Positions 1 to 8,487 of a stretch of DNA of 64,000 nucleotides are shown here, piece after piece (the first letter of the stretch is position 1; each line of letters begins with the position of its first letter). Position numbers and translations under genes: made by a program. This stretch comes from Flavobacterium sp. ALJ2. GTDB lineage: Bacteria > Bacteroidota > Bacteroidia > Flavobacteriales > Flavobacteriaceae. Under the pieces are notes generated by a model that was given only the letters and a program-made list of their open reading frames with translations, did not search any database and was not told the DNA's origin. Where the stretch lies: contig NZ_JADNRC010000010.1 in assembly GCF_015594725.1 (NCBI RefSeq), positions 124,001 through 188,000 of the forward strand, read 5' to 3'.

Positions 1-14
1 CGCAAAATGTATTT

Positions 15-160
15 ACCACATAGAGAGATAGATTCAAAAACAAAATTTAAGGGATTCTTAGAAAATTATAATTTTTTCGCATAGTACTATGTGATTTATT
101 TTAAGTGAAACGTCTTTTTAAGTCTTTGCAAACTATGCTTCTATGCTTCTATGTGTTAAG
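15..160. repeat. degenerate intergenic repeat with CACATAG/CTATGTG arms
   Basis: CACATAG at 17-23 is the reverse complement of CTATGTG at 87-93, which recurs near 150. A perfect 12-bp palindrome, CATAGTACTATG, sits at 80-91. No reading frame is visible. It resembles the short structured repeats common between flavobacterial genes; that family assignment is from memory. Confidence 0.4.
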
Positions 161-191
161 AATAATTACCAATGAGTTAATAATAAATCAT

Positions 192-229
192 GATTCAGGT
201 CTTTTATCAAAATAGAAAAGACCTGAATC
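192..229. terminator. 14-bp perfect hairpin upstream of small ORF
   Basis: GATTCAGGTCTTTT (192-205) pairs perfectly with AAAAGACCTGAATC (216-229) across a 10-nt loop. The A/T-flanked stem would suit a bidirectional terminator of an upstream gene outside the window. It ends 15 nt before the ATG of the small membrane gene, so it could also lie in that gene's leader. Confidence 0.5.
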
Positions 230-244
230 TAATAAATAAAAAAT

Positions 245-364
245 ATGAAACGAGTAGACTTTGAAATAATAGGAAAAAAAATCATCGTTGGAGCGATTAT
301 TTTTTTAGTTCCGCTAATCATTTTGGCAGGAGGTTTAACATTAATTAATCAAATTTTAAAATAA
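245..364 (+). CDS. small single-span membrane protein, 39 aa
   Basis: An ATG-started 39-codon frame encodes a basic N-terminus (MKRVDFEIIGKK) followed by one hydrophobic span of about 20 residues rich in Ile, Leu, Val and Gly. It ends 6 nt before the ATG of the desaturase-like gene, so the two are probably co-transcribed. The close spacing, the basic-then-hydrophobic layout and the leader hairpin support a real membrane miniprotein over a chance frame. I do not recognise a family. It could be a small subunit or stabiliser of the downstream membrane enzyme, but nothing in the sequence proves this. Confidence 0.5.
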   Translation: MKRVDFEIIGKKIIVGAIIFLVPLIILAGGLTLINQILK

Positions 365-370
365 GAGATC

Positions 371-1450
371 ATGGCAACAACTCATAATTCAAACAAAAGA
401 CTAACAAGAGATTTGAGCATTAGTCTTTTATTATATACATTACCTGTATTAGCAATTTACTTGTATTTTAAATTAAGTAATGGTGTAGTAAGTGAATCAC
501 ATATTTCATTACCCTCCTATTTAGAGTTTATAAAACCAGCTTTTACTCACATACGAACATGGGGATTAATCGTTTTTATGTTGATTCTAGGCATCGTAGA
601 ATTTGCTGCCGGTTTATATGATGATCAATGGACAGGCGAAGAACGCAAAATAGATATTGTTTGTTTCTTGGCACCAAAATTACTTTTACCTCCAGTAATT
701 GCTTTTTTTAGCTTGACTGTTTTACCATTTTTAATTCCTAATCTAGAAAATTCCCTTTCTTGGATTCCGTTTTGGGGAGGCTTTTTCCTAATTGCAATAG
801 CCGACGATTTAACCCAATATTGGTATCACCGTTTGCATCATCAAGTACCTTTTTTATGGCGTTTTCATAGAACACACCATTCCGCACCATATATGGGAAT
901 GGCAATGGCATCAAGACAAAACTTTATCTATACCGTTTTCTTTTCTCAAATATACCTAACAGCAACTTTAACGTATTTAGGATTAGGATTACCTGCTTTA
1001 TTTGTTTTGGTTATAAAAAGCTTTATCACTTTGGGAGCACATTCAAGCATTGCCTGGGATAAACCATTTTATAAATACAAAGTTTTACATCCTATTGCAT
1101 GGGTTTTAGAACGATTAATTTCGACTCCAGCCACGCATCACGCACATCATGCTGATACTAGCGGTGACGGAATTGGACATTTTAAAGGCAACTTTGGTAA
1201 TATGTTTTTCATTTGGGATATGATTTTCGGGACAGGTTTAATTACTCGTAAATTCCCAAAATCATACGGAATGAAATCCTATAAACAAGAAGAATGGTAT
1301 GCGCAATTTCTTTGGCCAATATTCAAATCTAAAAAAGAAGGAAGTGCCCTGGCTGAAGGAGTTCTCGCAGTTCCATTAACACAAAAAGCAAATAATACTG
1401 CTAACCAAAGTCCAAGTCCAGTTTATTATGAACATCAAACTCAATCGTAA
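371..1450 (+). CDS. sterol desaturase / fatty acid hydroxylase family protein
   Basis: A 359-aa integral membrane protein of the fatty-acid-hydroxylase superfamily, which uses a di-iron centre held by histidine clusters to oxidise lipid-like substrates. The clusters are visible: HRLHH at 153-157, HRTHH at 166-170 and HHAHH at 256-260, with another His in GIGHFKGNFGN. Hydrophobic segments lie around residues 15-35, 62-82, 100-122, 130-145 and 187-220. It follows the 39-aa membrane gene by 6 nt and precedes the rhodanese-thioredoxin gene by 4 nt, so it sits mid-operon. The last 30 residues are a polar tail without motifs. The substrate cannot be told from sequence. Confidence 0.85.
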   Translation: MATTHNSNKRLTRDLSISLLLYTLPVLAIYLYFKLSNGVVSESHISLPSYLEFIKPAFTHIRTWGLIVFMLILGIVEFAAGLYDDQWTGEERKIDIVCFLAPKLLLPPVIAFFSLTVLPFLIPNLENSLSWIPFWGGFFLIAIADDLTQYWYHRLHHQVPFLWRFHRTHHSAPYMGMAMASRQNFIYTVFFSQIYLTATLTYLGLGLPALFVLVIKSFITLGAHSSIAWDKPFYKYKVLHPIAWVLERLISTPATHHAHHADTSGDGIGHFKGNFGNMFFIWDMIFGTGLITRKFPKSYGMKSYKQEEWYAQFLWPIFKSKKEGSALAEGVLAVPLTQKANNTANQSPSPVYYEHQTQS

Positions 1451-1454
1451 AAAC

Positions 1455-2171
1455 ATGAAAAATTCAAAAATAAAAAACAGTATCACAGCGATAATCTTGC
1501 TATTTACAATTGCAAGTTTTGCCCAAGATAAAGCTTCTAATATAGTATCGCTGGATGTATTTTATTCGAAAATAAAAAGTCAAAAAAATCCACAGATAAT
1601 TGATGCTCGTGGCGCAGAGGAATATGCATTGAACCATATCAATGGCGCAGTCAATTTTAATTTACAATCTGAGAATTATGCAAAAGCTGTGGCAGCATTA
1701 GATAAATCAAAACCCGTTTTTATCTACTCCATCGGAGCTGGTAGAAGTGTAGCTTTAGAGAAAGAATTATTAAAAAATGGCTTCATAGAAGCATATAGTC
1801 TTGAAGGCGGAATTGCCAATTGGATTGGAAACGGAAAACCATTTTACACCAATTCAAAAAGCAAATTATCGCTAACAGAATACAACAAAATCATTGCCGA
1901 TAATAATGCTGTTTTAGTAGACATTGGATCTAAATATTGTGGTGCTTGCAAAAAAGTGAAACCTGTTTTAGAAACCATCAAAACGCAATACGGTACTAAT
2001 TTAAAAATTGTAGAAATTGACTTAGAAGAAAACCCACAAATTATAGCCGATTTAAAAACAATAAAAGTGTTCCCAACCTTGATATTGTATCAAAACGGAA
2101 AGATTGTTTTTAAAAAAGAAGGTTTAGGTGATTTGAAAAAAGATGTTGATGTGGCTTTAGCTGAAAATTAG
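1455..2171 (+). CDS. exported rhodanese-like/thioredoxin fusion protein
   Basis: A 238-aa protein with an N-terminal signal peptide (about 1-24), a rhodanese-like domain (about 30-128) and a thioredoxin-like domain (about 135-238) with a CGAC redox motif at 162-165. It is probably periplasmic and may handle sulfur transfer or thiol redox. In the rhodanese loop the position that normally carries the catalytic Cys (Y-C-x-x-G-x-R-S) is Ser92 in YSIGAGRS, so sulfurtransferase activity is unlikely. The longest frame opens at 1428 inside the preceding gene; I chose the ATG at 1455 because it lies 4 nt after that gene's stop and begins a clean signal peptide. Confidence 0.8.
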   Translation: MKNSKIKNSITAIILLFTIASFAQDKASNIVSLDVFYSKIKSQKNPQIIDARGAEEYALNHINGAVNFNLQSENYAKAVAALDKSKPVFIYSIGAGRSVALEKELLKNGFIEAYSLEGGIANWIGNGKPFYTNSKSKLSLTEYNKIIADNNAVLVDIGSKYCGACKKVKPVLETIKTQYGTNLKIVEIDLEENPQIIADLKTIKVFPTLILYQNGKIVFKKEGLGDLKKDVDVALAEN

Positions 2172-2249
2172 GTACAAAGGTTCTGAGTTCCGATAGCTAT
2201 CGGAACAAAGACGCAAAGGTTTTCCGTAGAGACGCACCGCAGTGCGTCT
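2172..2249. repeat. composite intergenic repeat with two hairpins
   Basis: After the stop comes an AGGTACAAAGG / AAGGTTCTGAG element that shares these 11-mers with the repeat array near 23.68 kb. A 20-bp perfect palindrome follows at 2187-2206 (core CCGATAGCTATCGG), then a hairpin at 2230-2249 (AGACGCAC/GTGCGTCT, 4-nt loop). No coding frame is visible. The layout is typical of dispersed flavobacterial intergenic repeats. Confidence 0.6.
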
Positions 2250-2288
2250 TCATTAAAGGTTAAAGCTTTTACTGCAAGATTACCATAC

Positions 2289-2316
2289 CTCCAAGGTCAA
2301 AAAAGACCTTGGAGGA
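2289..2316. terminator. 11-bp perfect hairpin 21 nt before the exporter start
   Basis: CCTCCAAGGTC (2289-2299) pairs with GACCTTGGAGG (2306-2316) around an all-A loop. The strand reading toward the exporter has A residues, not U, after the stem. It is therefore either a terminator for the opposite strand or a structured leader close to the ribosome-binding region of the gene at 2338. Confidence 0.45.
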
Positions 2317-2337
2317 AAAAAATTAAAAAACATTAAA

Positions 2338-3600
2338 ATGTCAATTAAAACAAAACAATATACCATTCACGAAGACTGGACAGTCGTTATTTTAGGATTT
2401 TTAATAATTGGGATATCCCTATTTATTTTTCTTCCTGAAGTACCCGTATTCAAATGGACAAATGTAACCGATTTATTAAGTGATGTCTTTGATTCAGAGA
2501 ATTTACAAATCATTGCATTGCAGTTTATATACCTTATTTCTATAGGAGTAATTGGCGCTTTCCTAATCGGAAAATCAGTGAAGAACTTTTTACTCGGATT
2601 CCCAATAGTTTATATACTAACCATAATTGCTTTGATTATTGCAGGAAATGCAACCATAAAAGGATTTAATCTCGAAGCCGTAATTTTTAGTCTGATTATA
2701 GGCTTAGCCATTGGTAACTTTTTCAAACTGCCAGAATGGTTTCGTTCAGCACTTGCTACAGAAGTATTTGTAAAAATCGGATTGGTCTTATTAGGTACAA
2801 GCGTAATCTTCTCCGACATTCTTAAAGCAGGTACATTAGGATTAGCCCAAGCTTTGGTGGTAGTGTTATCCGTTTGGTACTTTGCTTTTTGGTTGTGCAA
2901 AAAACTAAAAGTCGATGATGAACTAACAATGATGATTTCCAGTGCCGTTTCCATCTGTGGCGTTTCTGCCGCTATTGCAACATCAGGTGCTATCAAAGGA
3001 GACTCCAAAAAACTATCCTATGTCATTTCGATGGTATTAGTAACAGCAATTCCCATGATGATTTTCATGCCTATCATAGCCAAATATTTCAACTTCCCCG
3101 AAGAAGTTACCGGAGCTTGGTTAGGTGGTAGTATTGATACCTCAGGAGCTGTCGTTGCATCAGGTTCATTGGTAGGAGAAACAGCATTAAAAATTAGTAC
3201 GATTGTAAAATTCTCTCAAAATGTATTATTAGGACTAGCTGCTTTTGCCATATCTGTTTATTGGACTTATACCCATAACAAATCGGCCGAAGCTATTGCA
3301 TCCAAGCCCACATTGGGAGTTATCTGGGAACGTTTTCCAAAGTTTGTCATTGGATTCATAGCCGCTTCGCTAATCTTTTCGTTCCTACTTACATCTGAAA
3401 TTCGAGAAGAAGTCAAGGATAGTTTAAAAAATCTACAGGGAATTTGGTTTGCCCTGGCATTTACAAGTATAGGTCTGGAAACCAACTTTAAAGATTTGCT
3501 AAACAACAACAGCAAAAAACCACTATTTGCCTTTTTAATAGCACAACTATTCAACGTGATTATTACGCTGATAATAGCCTTATTATTATTCAGCAACTAA
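2338..3600 (+). CDS. YeiH-family putative sulfate exporter
   Basis: A 420-aa polytopic inner-membrane protein of the YeiH / Cons_hypoth698 (UPF0324) family, often annotated as putative sulfate exporters. Family hallmarks are visible: a KIGLVLLGTSVIF segment, then CGVSAAIATSGAIKGD in the middle and a GGSIDTSGAVVASGSL region. About ten hydrophobic spans run through the chain. The preceding exported rhodanese/thioredoxin protein makes a sulfur-related role plausible, but the exported species is not proven even for the family. A leader hairpin ends 21 nt before the ATG. Confidence 0.8.
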   Translation: MSIKTKQYTIHEDWTVVILGFLIIGISLFIFLPEVPVFKWTNVTDLLSDVFDSENLQIIALQFIYLISIGVIGAFLIGKSVKNFLLGFPIVYILTIIALIIAGNATIKGFNLEAVIFSLIIGLAIGNFFKLPEWFRSALATEVFVKIGLVLLGTSVIFSDILKAGTLGLAQALVVVLSVWYFAFWLCKKLKVDDELTMMISSAVSICGVSAAIATSGAIKGDSKKLSYVISMVLVTAIPMMIFMPIIAKYFNFPEEVTGAWLGGSIDTSGAVVASGSLVGETALKISTIVKFSQNVLLGLAAFAISVYWTYTHNKSAEAIASKPTLGVIWERFPKFVIGFIAASLIFSFLLTSEIREEVKDSLKNLQGIWFALAFTSIGLETNFKDLLNNNSKKPLFAFLIAQLFNVIITLIIALLLFSN

Positions 3601-3640
3601 AATTATAGGAAAGAGTTAGCCCACAAAAAATTAACATAAA

Positions 3641-3706
3641 ATGAAGAAATTTTATATAACACTAATCCTTCTGCTTTTAGCAGGTGGAAACCCTTTAAAA
3701 AAATAG
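3641..3706 (+). pseudogene. signal-peptide-like remnant, 21 codons
   Basis: An ATG-started frame 40 nt after the exporter encodes MKKFYITLILLLLAGG followed by NPLKK and a stop. It looks like the secretory signal of a lost small exported or lipoprotein gene, with the mature part missing. Alternatively it is a genuine micropeptide. The hairpin terminator at 3742-3771 would end the transcript after it. Confidence 0.35.
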
Positions 3707-3741
3707 TTGCTTTTTTTGATATTTTAAGCAATTATAAAACA

Positions 3742-3771
3742 AAAAGCGATAGCTCAAAGACTATCGCTTTT
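3742..3771 (+). terminator. rho-independent terminator after exporter operon
   Basis: AAAAGCGATAG (3742-3752) and CTATCGCTTTT (3761-3771) form a perfect 11-bp stem with an 8-nt loop ending in T residues. It terminates the 245-3706 transcript. The rest of the 3772-4032 gap is AT-rich leader for the SusC gene; a 71-codon frame there starts inside the terminator and is not supported. Confidence 0.75.
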
Positions 3772-4032
3772 GCTATTAAACACCAAAAAAACACAAATAA
3801 TAAGATATTGTTCCGGAATTACGTTAAATAACAACAAACAAAAGACAACAAAAAGGCTTTTAATTACATTATTCATGAAAAATGATATTTATTTTAATAA
3901 AAAAGTAGACTTTAACGCCAGAATGTTACATTTTATACAAAAACACTATTATTTGTTAAGTTTTATGTTAAAAAAGCAAAACTAATTAACATAAATTTAA
4001 GATATTTGAAACCTAACCTTAAACTTTAAAAA

Positions 4033-7020
4033 ATGAAAATTAACTTAAAGTATTACTTATGGCTTTTGTCGGTATTACTAGTACAAATAGCTCATGCTCA
4101 AGAAGGATTTATATCAGGCAAAGTTACCGATACAAAAAAGGTTCCTATTCCTGGAGTAAACATCCTTGTAAAAGGGAAAAAAAACAGTACTCAAACTGAT
4201 TTTGATGGAAATTTTAAAATAGCAGCAAACAAAGGAGATATCTTAATTGCGAGCTATGTAAGTTTTGCAACAATTCAAGTACCAGCGTCAAATTTAATGA
4301 CGATTGAATTAACCGAAACTCAAAATGAACTTGATGCAGTTCTAGTTGTGGGTTATGGTACACAATCTAAAAAGAATTTAACAGACAACATTGCCAGGGT
4401 AACAGCAAAAGACATACAGCAAATCCCTGTCTCTAACCTACAAAATGCATTGGTCGGTAAATTAGCTGGTGTACAAATCACTCAGACAAACGGTAAAGTA
4501 GAAGGAGGAATAAGTGTTAGAGTACGTGGAGCTGCAAGTATTAGCGCAGGAACACAACCCTTATATGTATTAGACGGTATTCCGTTAATTACTGATGATG
4601 AATCGGGCAATGGAGCTCCAACTAATCCTTTATTGACTTTAAGTACAAACGAAATTGAATCTATTGATGTACTAAAAGATGCTTCATCTGCTGCTATTTA
4701 TGGTGCACGTGGTGCAAATGGAGTAGTAATTATTACGACTAAAAGAGGGAAAGATGGAAAAGGGACTTTCTCTATTAATATGTCACAGGGAATTAGTGAA
4801 GCTACACATAAAAAAAAATGGTTAAACGCAAAACAATATGTTGAATTATTACTAGAAGCAGGTAGAAATGTAAATGATTTAGCATCGGTAGAAGATGAAT
4901 TGGAATTTTTATCGCAAGGAACAGATTGGAGAAATGGAGAAGTAAACACCGACTGGCAAAAAGAAGCCTTAAAAACAGGATATACAACTGACGCTGATTT
5001 TTCAGTTTCAGGCGGTGATGATAAAACTAAATACTTTATATCAGGTTCTTACAACAAAACTATAGGAATTATTGATAGTAATAATTTAGAAAGATTAACA
5101 GCCAGAACCAACTTATCTCACAAAGTGTCTGACCGTTTTACAGCTGGAATGAATATTGGATTTTCGAGATCATTAATAAATAGAGTTCAGGACGATAATT
5201 CATTTTCAAGTCCATTACAATCTGTGGCACAAGCACCAATATCTCAAGCTAGATTAGCAGATGGAAGCGCAAACCCAAATACAGAATATTCAAATTACCT
5301 TTTGGCCAAAGACAACACCTTCTGGAAAACAATTATGAGAAGAGTTATAGGGAAAGTATATGGAGAATTGAAATTATTTTCATTTTTAAAATTTAATTCA
5401 GATTTCTCATACGACCTTTTAAGTCAAACGGAAGATTACTGGCAAGGAAAAAATGCTCCGTTTATGGCAACAGATGGTGCTGTATTTGCATCCTCAGTAA
5501 ATACAGAAAATTATGTTTTTAGTAACTATTTCACTTTCGATAAAACATTTGCAGGAAAACATACTATAAATGCTGTTGCAGGTATGGAATTTAACAAATA
5601 CAACAGACGTTACCAGGATGTGAACAGCATTTATTTTCCAAATGATTCTTTTCAAACTGTTGATGGTGGTGCCGAAGTAAATGAAGGGCACGGAAGTCAA
5701 ACTGATTATGCTTTTGTTTCACAATTTGGAAGATTAAATTATAGTTATGATAATAAATATCTTTTTAAAGCCAGCATCCGTCGTGATGGTTCATCTCGTT
5801 TCGGAAAAAATGAAAGATTTGGAGTATTCCCCGCTTTCTCAGCTGGTTGGGTTGTATCGCAGGAAAGTTTCTTAAAAGAAAATCCTGTTTTAACCTATTT
5901 AAAGTTAAAAGGAAGTTGGGGTAAATTAGGAAACGCAGAAATAGGAAATTTTGCCTCACGCCAATTGTACAAACCAAATCCTTACAATTTAAAATCGGGT
6001 CTAACTTTTGATCAGGCGGGAAATGATAATCTTACTTGGGAAAAATCAACTCAAACAGATGTTGGTTTTGAAATTGGATTCTTAAATAGAATCTCTATAG
6101 AAGCAGATTACTATCAAAAAGATACTGATGGATTACTATTTGAAGTTCCGTTGCCTTTGAGTTCTGGAGAATCTACAATTAATAAAAACATTGGAAAAAT
6201 TAGAAGTAATGGTTTCGAATTTACTTTAAATACAAAAAATATTGAAAATGAAAACTTTAAATGGAATACAAGCTTCAATATCACTACAAACAAATCCAAA
6301 GTAAAATCATTACCTAACGACAATACTGATATTATCAATAATTATAACATTAATAGAGTTGGCGAATATATCTCCTCATTTTATTTAGTCGAATATGCTG
6401 GCGTAGATTCTGAAAATGGAGATGCCCTTTTTGTAAAAAATACTATAAATGCTGATGGAAGTATTGACAAAAGTACAACTAATGATTATAGCGAAGCAAA
6501 AAGAGTTATTACAGGAAACCCTTTTCCTACTTTAATGTCTGGTTTAACAAACACCATAACTTATAAAGGCATTGATTTTTCATTTACCTTCCAGGGAGAA
6601 TGGGGAGCCAGTATTTATAATTCGGCAGGAATATACCAATCTACTGCAGCTGATTATTTTGACAATCAAACATTAGATCAATTAAATCGTTGGCAGAAGC
6701 CTGGTGACATTACAAATGTTCCTCAAGCTAGATTTGAAGGAGCTAACGGAACTCAGGAATCGACACGTTATTTAGACAAATCAGATTTTGTTCGTTTAAG
6801 AAACATTACTTTAGGATATTCTTTACCTAAAAAAGCTGTAAATGACATGGGGATGAGCAATTTAAGATTTTACATCACGGCTGTTAACCTATTTACTTTT
6901 ACAAATTATAAAGGCAATGATCCCGAAGCCAGAAGAGATGATAATAATGCTATTGGGCAAGATTTTTACTCCGCTCCACCAGCGAGAACAATTGCTATGG
7001 GTGTAAATATTAATTTTTAA
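4033..7020 (+). CDS. SusC/RagA family TonB-linked outer membrane protein
   Basis: A 995-aa outer-membrane transporter that imports oligomers with its SusD lid, energised by TonB. A signal peptide ends near residue 22 (AHA/QEG). A carboxypeptidase-regulatory-like domain follows (about 27-100: GKVTDTKKVPIPGVNILVKG, DFDGNFKI), then the VVGYGTQ linker, a plug domain (PLYVLDGIPL, SAAIYGARGANGVVIITTKRG) and a long beta-barrel ending in the terminal aromatic signature VNINF. It is followed after 11 nt by the SusD gene. No glycoside hydrolase lies nearby; the neighbours are an aminotransferase and peptidases, which makes a RagAB-like peptide importer as plausible as a glycan importer. Confidence 0.95.
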   Translation: MKINLKYYLWLLSVLLVQIAHAQEGFISGKVTDTKKVPIPGVNILVKGKKNSTQTDFDGNFKIAANKGDILIASYVSFATIQVPASNLMTIELTETQNELDAVLVVGYGTQSKKNLTDNIARVTAKDIQQIPVSNLQNALVGKLAGVQITQTNGKVEGGISVRVRGAASISAGTQPLYVLDGIPLITDDESGNGAPTNPLLTLSTNEIESIDVLKDASSAAIYGARGANGVVIITTKRGKDGKGTFSINMSQGISEATHKKKWLNAKQYVELLLEAGRNVNDLASVEDELEFLSQGTDWRNGEVNTDWQKEALKTGYTTDADFSVSGGDDKTKYFISGSYNKTIGIIDSNNLERLTARTNLSHKVSDRFTAGMNIGFSRSLINRVQDDNSFSSPLQSVAQAPISQARLADGSANPNTEYSNYLLAKDNTFWKTIMRRVIGKVYGELKLFSFLKFNSDFSYDLLSQTEDYWQGKNAPFMATDGAVFASSVNTENYVFSNYFTFDKTFAGKHTINAVAGMEFNKYNRRYQDVNSIYFPNDSFQTVDGGAEVNEGHGSQTDYAFVSQFGRLNYSYDNKYLFKASIRRDGSSRFGKNERFGVFPAFSAGWVVSQESFLKENPVLTYLKLKGSWGKLGNAEIGNFASRQLYKPNPYNLKSGLTFDQAGNDNLTWEKSTQTDVGFEIGFLNRISIEADYYQKDTDGLLFEVPLPLSSGESTINKNIGKIRSNGFEFTLNTKNIENENFKWNTSFNITTNKSKVKSLPNDNTDIINNYNINRVGEYISSFYLVEYAGVDSENGDALFVKNTINADGSIDKSTTNDYSEAKRVITGNPFPTLMSGLTNTITYKGIDFSFTFQGEWGASIYNSAGIYQSTAADYFDNQTLDQLNRWQKPGDITNVPQARFEGANGTQESTRYLDKSDFVRLRNITLGYSLPKKAVNDMGMSNLRFYITAVNLFTFTNYKGNDPEARRDDNNAIGQDFYSAPPARTIAMGVNINF

Positions 7021-7031
7021 AACGAACAAAG

Positions 7032-8426
7032 ATGAAAGCAAATAAAATAATTTTATATCTATTTTCCGTAGTACTTTTTGCAAGTTGCGAAAATGAACTA
7101 AATGTAGAGCCTAAGCAAAGAGAAGATGCTTCAATCACTTTGAGCACAGAAGCAGGTATAACAAATATACTCACTGGAACGTATGCCTTGGCAGCAAATG
7201 GTAATGCTTACGGTGGAAGAATTTTAGTCTATGCCGATTTACTAGGAGTTAGTGCAGCTATAAACACAACAGACTTTAGATGGAGAGGAACTTTTGGTGA
7301 GTTAAGACAGATGTACAATAAAACAATGCTGTCTGACAACGTAATTATCGAAGGTACTTATTCCAGATATTACGAAATGATTAATGCAGCAAATACAGTA
7401 ATCGAGAACATTGATAAAGTTAAAGACCCAAATAAACGAACGGTAATGATTGGTGAAGCTAACTTTCTACGATCTCTAGCTTATTTTGATTTAGTTCGTT
7501 TTTTTGCAAAACCATACGTGAGTGGTCAGGCTAATAATCAATTAGGAGTAGTATTAAGACCAAATGCTATATATAATTTTAATACTGATCTTTCAAAAGA
7601 GAGAAGCACTGTTGATGAAGTCTATAAAGTAATCATAGATGGACTAAATCTTGCTTACACTAATTTACCTGACCAAAATAGCTTTTATGCTGATAAGTAT
7701 GCTGCAAAAGCATTATTAGCCAGAGTATATTTGCAGCAAGGCAATTATGATGACGCAAGAGATGCTGCCAATGATGTTATAGAAAATAGCGGACATGGAT
7801 TATCTCAAACCTATGCTGCGGCTTTTAATCACGATACAGATCAAACCGAAGATGTATTTGCCATACAGATTACAAAACAAACAGGAGTAAATGATGCGGT
7901 TACTTTCTATGCGTCTGAAAGTAACGGAGGTCGTAATGGTGATTTTTCTATCAGAGATCATTACTTAGAAAAATTTAGCGATCCTGATGACAGAGCTGCT
8001 TTTAACTATGTAGATGATGGAACCGGAAGAACACTAACATCTAAGTATACAGATCAATTTGCGAATGTGGGTATTATTCGTTTAGCCGAAATGTACTTAA
8101 TAAGAGCTGAGGCTAATTTTAGAAAAGGAACAGCACTTGGAAACACTCCGCTTGACGATATCAATATTATTAGAACAAGAGCAAATGCAGCTAACTTATC
8201 AACACTTACTCTGGATGATATTTTATTAGAACGCGAATTAGAACTAGGAATGGAAGGTTTCTTAATACATGACATCAAAAGAACAAAACGCTCCATTGAT
8301 ATTAGTGAAGATGGAGACGGAACTAGTTTAATTCTTTATGACGCTAATAATTTGGTATTTCCAATTCCGTTGAAAGAAACAGATGCCAATAAAAAAATCA
8401 CTCAGAATCCAGGATATAGTAACTAA
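7032..8426 (+). CDS. RagB/SusD family nutrient-binding lipoprotein
   Basis: A 464-aa surface lipoprotein that caps the SusC barrel and captures ligand. The lipobox is FASC with Cys19 followed by ENELNVEP. SusD-family features include the early SLAYFDLVRFFAKPY segment, the AAKALLARVYLQQGNYDDA TPR-like repeat in the middle and the C-terminal LRAEANFRKG / IIRTRANAA region with the closing FPIPLKETDANKKITQNPGY. The start follows the SusC stop by 11 nt, so they form one operon ending at the terminator at 8436. The ligand is unknown; context suggests peptides. Confidence 0.93.
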   Translation: MKANKIILYLFSVVLFASCENELNVEPKQREDASITLSTEAGITNILTGTYALAANGNAYGGRILVYADLLGVSAAINTTDFRWRGTFGELRQMYNKTMLSDNVIIEGTYSRYYEMINAANTVIENIDKVKDPNKRTVMIGEANFLRSLAYFDLVRFFAKPYVSGQANNQLGVVLRPNAIYNFNTDLSKERSTVDEVYKVIIDGLNLAYTNLPDQNSFYADKYAAKALLARVYLQQGNYDDARDAANDVIENSGHGLSQTYAAAFNHDTDQTEDVFAIQITKQTGVNDAVTFYASESNGGRNGDFSIRDHYLEKFSDPDDRAAFNYVDDGTGRTLTSKYTDQFANVGIIRLAEMYLIRAEANFRKGTALGNTPLDDINIIRTRANAANLSTLTLDDILLERELELGMEGFLIHDIKRTKRSIDISEDGDGTSLILYDANNLVFPIPLKETDANKKITQNPGYSN

Positions 8427-8435
8427 GAAAACAAA

Positions 8436-8466
8436 AAAAACATTCGCTGCGGCGAATGTTTTTTTA
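8436..8466 (+). terminator. terminator after SusCD operon
   Basis: The stem CATTCGC/GCGAATG with flanking A5/T5 pairs (8436-8447 with 8452-8463) and a TGCG loop is followed by more T residues. It lies between the convergent SusD and rocD genes and is symmetric enough to serve both. Confidence 0.8.
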
Positions 8467-8487
8467 TATCAATTTGTAAACATTAAT

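Noticed and set aside
3770..3985. 71-codon plus-strand frame before SusC
   Set aside because: It begins inside the terminator hairpin, is Lys/Asn-rich low-complexity sequence without a family pattern, and occupies a normal promoter/leader region.
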